A DNA stretch of 16,568 nt, taken from NCBI GenBank assembly GCA_020200995.1, contig JAIVHQ010000228.1, positions 1 through 16,568 on the forward strand, read 5' to 3'. The position numbers were made by a program, and so were the translations under genes. Each line of letters begins with the position of its first letter. Positions within the stretch are counted from its first letter, which is position 1. This document shows positions 13,899-16,568 of this stretch, piece after piece. The stretch comes from Flavobacteriales bacterium. Its GTDB lineage: Bacteria > Bacteroidota > Bacteroidia > Flavobacteriales_D > Cryomorphaceae. The notes below the pieces were generated by a model. The model was not told the DNA's origin, searched no databases, and was given only the letters and a program-made list of their open reading frames with translations.

Positions 13899-14639
13899 AT
13901 GGACGCATTTGCAGCAGAATTTACAGGCACTTCGCTGATGATGGCCATGGGCTGCGGGGTTGTGGCCAATGTGGTACTCAACAAAACCAAGGGCCACGGC
14001 GGCGGTTGGATCGTGATCACCACGGGATGGGCGCTCGGCGTCTTTATCGGCGTGGTGGTGGCGGGTCCGCACAGCGGTGCCCACCTCAATCCGGCGGTGA
14101 GTATCGGACTCGCGGCGGCCGGCTACTTCGACTGGGCGCTGATTCCGAAATACGCATCGGCCCAACTACTCGGGGCCATGTTTGGCTCGGGCATCATGTG
14201 GGTGATGTACAAGGATCATTTTGACGCCACTCCCGATCCCGGACTAAAATCTGCCCCCTTTGCCACAGCCCCGGCCATCCGCAACCTTCCGATCAACCTT
14301 TTTTCAGAGATCATCGGCACCTCTGTGCTCATCATCGTCATCCTCTACGCCACCGAGCCCGAGCTCGGCGATGGCACTCCCATTGGCCTTGGAGCTTTGG
14401 GAGCATTACCTGTTGCTTTTTTGGTGTGGGTGATCGGGCTGTCGATGGGCGGCACCACGGGGTATGCCATCAATCCGGCCCGTGATTTAGGTCCACGCAT
14501 CATGCACAGCCTCCTCCCCCTTTCGGGAAAAGGCAAAAGCGACTGGCCCTATGCCTGGGTGCCGATTGCCGGGCCTGTGATCGGAGCATTGATTGCGGCG
14601 GGAATATTCCTCGTGCTCGACGCCGGCGACCTGGTTTAG
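13899..14639 (+). CDS. glpF: aquaglyceroporin (glycerol uptake facilitator)
   Basis: A 246-residue MIP-family channel for facilitated glycerol entry across the inner membrane. The two pore motifs are HLNPAVS (NPA at 64-66) and YAINPARDLGPR (NPA at 192-194). Asp after the selectivity-filter Arg in NPARD is the mark of glycerol facilitators rather than water-only aquaporins. Six membrane helices can be placed between residues 5 and 240, and the GxxxG-rich segments fit the fold. Start ATG 13899, just 2 bp after the glpK stop, gives MDAFAAEFTGTSLMM, which suits the first helix; the in-frame ATG at 13854 would overlap glpK and add 15 hydrophilic residues. With glpD and glpK upstream it completes the glycerol cluster, and the gene itself is intact. 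Confidence 0.93.
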   Translation: MDAFAAEFTGTSLMMAMGCGVVANVVLNKTKGHGGGWIVITTGWALGVFIGVVVAGPHSGAHLNPAVSIGLAAAGYFDWALIPKYASAQLLGAMFGSGIMWVMYKDHFDATPDPGLKSAPFATAPAIRNLPINLFSEIIGTSVLIIVILYATEPELGDGTPIGLGALGALPVAFLVWVIGLSMGGTTGYAINPARDLGPRIMHSLLPLSGKGKSDWPYAWVPIAGPVIGALIAAGIFLVLDAGDLV

Positions 14640-14747
14640 CCCGTTTTCCGGAAAGGACAACCCCCACCGAAGTCGATAAGTGAAAGGACTTAGTACACGG
14701 GTGTCGAGGCTTCAGAAAATCAAGTGAAAAAGAATGCCGGAGAATCC

Positions 14748-14778
14748 TTTCACGGAGCCGCCGGAATTCTTAATTTTG
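14748..14778 (+). promoter_or_regulatory. Bacteroidota-type promoter for pyrG
   Basis: TAATTTTG at 14771-14778 matches TAnnTTTG exactly. TTTC at 14748-14751 lies 19 bp upstream and is a -33 box with one mismatch to TTTG. Transcription would begin near 14785, about 27 nt before the ATG at 14812. This supports pyrG having its own transcript and not being read only from the glp genes. Confidence 0.5.
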
Positions 14779-14811
14779 ATCCCCGTAGTTACAATTTCTA
14801 AATCGGCACTC

Positions 14812-16443
14812 ATGGGTCACAAGACCAAATACATCTTTGTAACGGGCGGGGTTACTTCATCACTCGGAAAGGGCATCATCTCGGCATCTCTGGCCAAACT
14901 GCTTCAGGGCAGGGGCTATTCCGTGACCATTCAAAAACTGGATCCGTACATCAACATTGACCCGGGCACCCTCAATCCGTACGAACACGGTGAGTGCTTT
15001 GTAACTGAAGACGGCGCCGAAACAGACCTCGATCTCGGTCATTATGAGCGCTTTCTGAACATCGAAACTTCTCAGGCCAACAACATTACCACGGGCCGCA
15101 TCTATCAGAATGTCATCAACAAAGAGCGGCGCGGCGACTACCTCGGCAAGACCGTTCAGGTGATTCCCCATATTACCGATGAGATCAAGCGATGTGTTCA
15201 ACTGCTGGGCAACGAGTACGACTACGACTTTGTAATCACGGAGATAGGTGGTACAGTCGGCGACATTGAATCCCTCCCATACGTTGAGGCTGTGCGCCAA
15301 CTCAAGTGGGAAATGGGCAAGGACTGCCTGGTGATTCACCTCACCCTGGTGCCGTATTTGGCGGCTGCCGGCGAGCTCAAAACCAAGCCCACACAGCACA
15401 GCGTAAAACAGCTTTTAGAGTTGGGTGTGCAGCCCGATATTCTGGTGTGCCGCACCGAGCATCACCTCACGGAAGAATTGCGCCTGAAGGTTGCAAAATT
15501 TTGCAATGTGGACAACAATGCGGTGATCGAATCAATTGATGCAGCCACCATCTACGACGTACCGATGCTGATGGAAAAAGAGCAGCTCGACAAGGTGGTT
15601 CTCGAAAAACTCGGCCTCAAAAGTACAGGCAAGGCCGATCTCGACAAATGGCGGGCTTTTGTAAAACGCCACAAGCAGCCGCGCGCCGAGGTGAAAATAG
15701 GCCTTGTCGGCAAATACATCGAGCTCAAAGATGCCTATAAATCCATCGTGGAAGCGCTGATACACGCCGGCGCCGAAAATGAGGTAAGGGTGGATATCGT
15801 TTGGCTTCACAGCGAGGAACTAACCGCCGAAAATGTAGCCAAAAACCTTGAAAATCTTCAGGGATTGCTCGTTGCGCCGGGATTCGGCGAGCGCGGGATC
15901 GAAGGAAAAATCGAAGCCATTAAATACGCCCGTGAAAACGGACTTCCCTTTTTCGGAATATGCCTGGGGATGCAGTGCGCCGTTGTGGAGTATGCGCGAA
16001 ACGTACTGGGACTTAATAATGCCCACACTACTGAGATCGATCCCAAAACTGAGCACCCTGTGATCGCCCTCATGGACCACCAAAAATCCGTGAAGGCCAA
16101 AGGAGGCACCATGCGCCTCGGAGCCTACGCCTGCGCTCTAAAAGAAGGCAGCCTGGTGCGAGAGGTGTACGGCAGCAAGCTCATTTCCGAGAGGCACCGC
16201 CACCGCTTTGAATTTAACAATGCCTACAAGGCCGACTTTGAGGCCAATGGAATGGTGGCAGGCGGTATCAACCCCGACAACGGCCTTGTCGAGACTATCG
16301 AGATCCCCGACCACCCCTGGTTCATCGGCGTTCAGTTTCACCCGGAATACAAAAGCACTGTGGCCGGACCGCACCCGCTTTTTATCGGTTTTGTGAAAGC
16401 TGCTGTCGAAGTGAGTGATAAAACCCTTGTGGCGGGGCGGTAA
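14812..16443 (+). CDS. pyrG: CTP synthase
   Basis: PyrG converts UTP to CTP with ATP and glutamine, the last step of pyrimidine nucleotide synthesis, in the cytoplasm. From ATG 14812 it has 543 residues, the usual length. The start MGHKTKYIFVTGGVTSSLGKG contains the ATP-binding loop (GGVTSSLGKG, 12-21); the ATG at 14734 would add 26 residues lying over the promoter, so it is rejected. KLDPYINIDPGTLNP (42-56) and EIGGTVGDIES (144-154) belong to the synthetase domain. The glutamine amidotransferase domain has FGICLGMQ with nucleophile Cys384 and QFHPEY with His510 and Glu512, plus GFGERG near 358. Nothing is missing. It is probably monocistronic with its own promoter. The 125 bp that follow contain no clear terminator. 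Confidence 0.97.
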   Translation: MGHKTKYIFVTGGVTSSLGKGIISASLAKLLQGRGYSVTIQKLDPYINIDPGTLNPYEHGECFVTEDGAETDLDLGHYERFLNIETSQANNITTGRIYQNVINKERRGDYLGKTVQVIPHITDEIKRCVQLLGNEYDYDFVITEIGGTVGDIESLPYVEAVRQLKWEMGKDCLVIHLTLVPYLAAAGELKTKPTQHSVKQLLELGVQPDILVCRTEHHLTEELRLKVAKFCNVDNNAVIESIDAATIYDVPMLMEKEQLDKVVLEKLGLKSTGKADLDKWRAFVKRHKQPRAEVKIGLVGKYIELKDAYKSIVEALIHAGAENEVRVDIVWLHSEELTAENVAKNLENLQGLLVAPGFGERGIEGKIEAIKYARENGLPFFGICLGMQCAVVEYARNVLGLNNAHTTEIDPKTEHPVIALMDHQKSVKAKGGTMRLGAYACALKEGSLVREVYGSKLISERHRHRFEFNNAYKADFEANGMVAGGINPDNGLVETIEIPDHPWFIGVQFHPEYKSTVAGPHPLFIGFVKAAVEVSDKTLVAGR

Positions 16444-16568
16444 GTTTTTTGGGAAACAAGGGAAGGCAAAAAGTCGAATCTCTCCGGGTATTTAAAACCA
16501 AATATTTACAGAAAGGAAGTGACAGAACAATGTACTGTGCACTCCGACTTAACCTCCAATTAAAAAAG
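16444..16568. other. 125-bp end of the window, no recognisable gene
   Basis: AT-rich sequence after pyrG. A frame opens at ATG 16534 and runs off the end (MYCALRLNLQLKK) but is too short to identify. I see no strong hairpin or promoter. It may be the leader of the next gene. Confidence 0.3.

Noticed and set aside
14645..14654. TTTCCGGAAA palindrome between glpF and pyrG as an operator
   Set aside because: A single 10-bp palindrome with no second copy near a promoter is too little to support a regulator site.
14734..14811. Upstream ATG extending pyrG by 26 residues
   Set aside because: The extension lies over a good promoter box and does not resemble the CTP synthase N-terminus, which begins at 14812.

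Overview
The window looks like a chromosomal segment of a Bacteroidota bacterium, possibly from the Flavobacteriales (the order is a guess). Three things support this: a FixNOPQ-type cbb3 oxidase cluster arranged as is usual in that phylum, several upstream boxes matching the Bacteroidota sigma factor consensus TAnnTTTG, and start sites with little or no Shine-Dalgarno sequence. Most of the window is ordinary core metabolism. I found no phage, CRISPR, toxin-antitoxin or defence genes and no tRNA or rRNA.

Layout. (1) 1-4217, plus strand: the end of ccoP, then ccoG, fixH, a DsbD_2/TauE-SafE-like membrane protein and hemN. Four of these five genes run into each other with overlaps of 1-4 bp, so they look like one translationally coupled unit that builds cbb3 oxidase and supplies its haem under low oxygen. 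(2) 4218-4850: a small stand-alone GIY-YIG domain protein with its own good promoter, followed by a bidirectional terminator shared with lpdA. (3) 4850-6238, minus strand: lpdA, a dihydrolipoamide dehydrogenase. (4) 6479-8859, plus strand: an M61-family metallopeptidase with a PDZ-like C-terminus, and a four-helix membrane protein of unknown function. (5) 8861-9107: a 247-bp non-coding element with 16-bp near-perfect terminal inverted repeats and a nested internal hairpin, which looks like a MITE. (6) 9130-11005: ridA on the minus strand, divergent from a beta-CASP metallo-beta-lactamase (probable RNA nuclease). (7) 11024-14639: a glycerol cluster glpD-glpK-glpF, in which glpK carries an internal deletion with a frame change and glpD lacks a standard start codon. 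(8) 14812-16443: pyrG, CTP synthase, with its own promoter, followed by 125 bp with no clear gene.

How the genes fit together: CcoG, FixH and the DsbD_2-like protein serve copper and complex assembly for the oxidase whose CcoP subunit starts the window. HemN makes protoporphyrinogen precursors without oxygen. GlpF, GlpK and GlpD would import, phosphorylate and oxidise glycerol, but the pathway is broken at the kinase as sequenced. The least ordinary parts are the MITE-like element and the two defects in the glycerol cluster. I did not find a convincing new multi-gene system.
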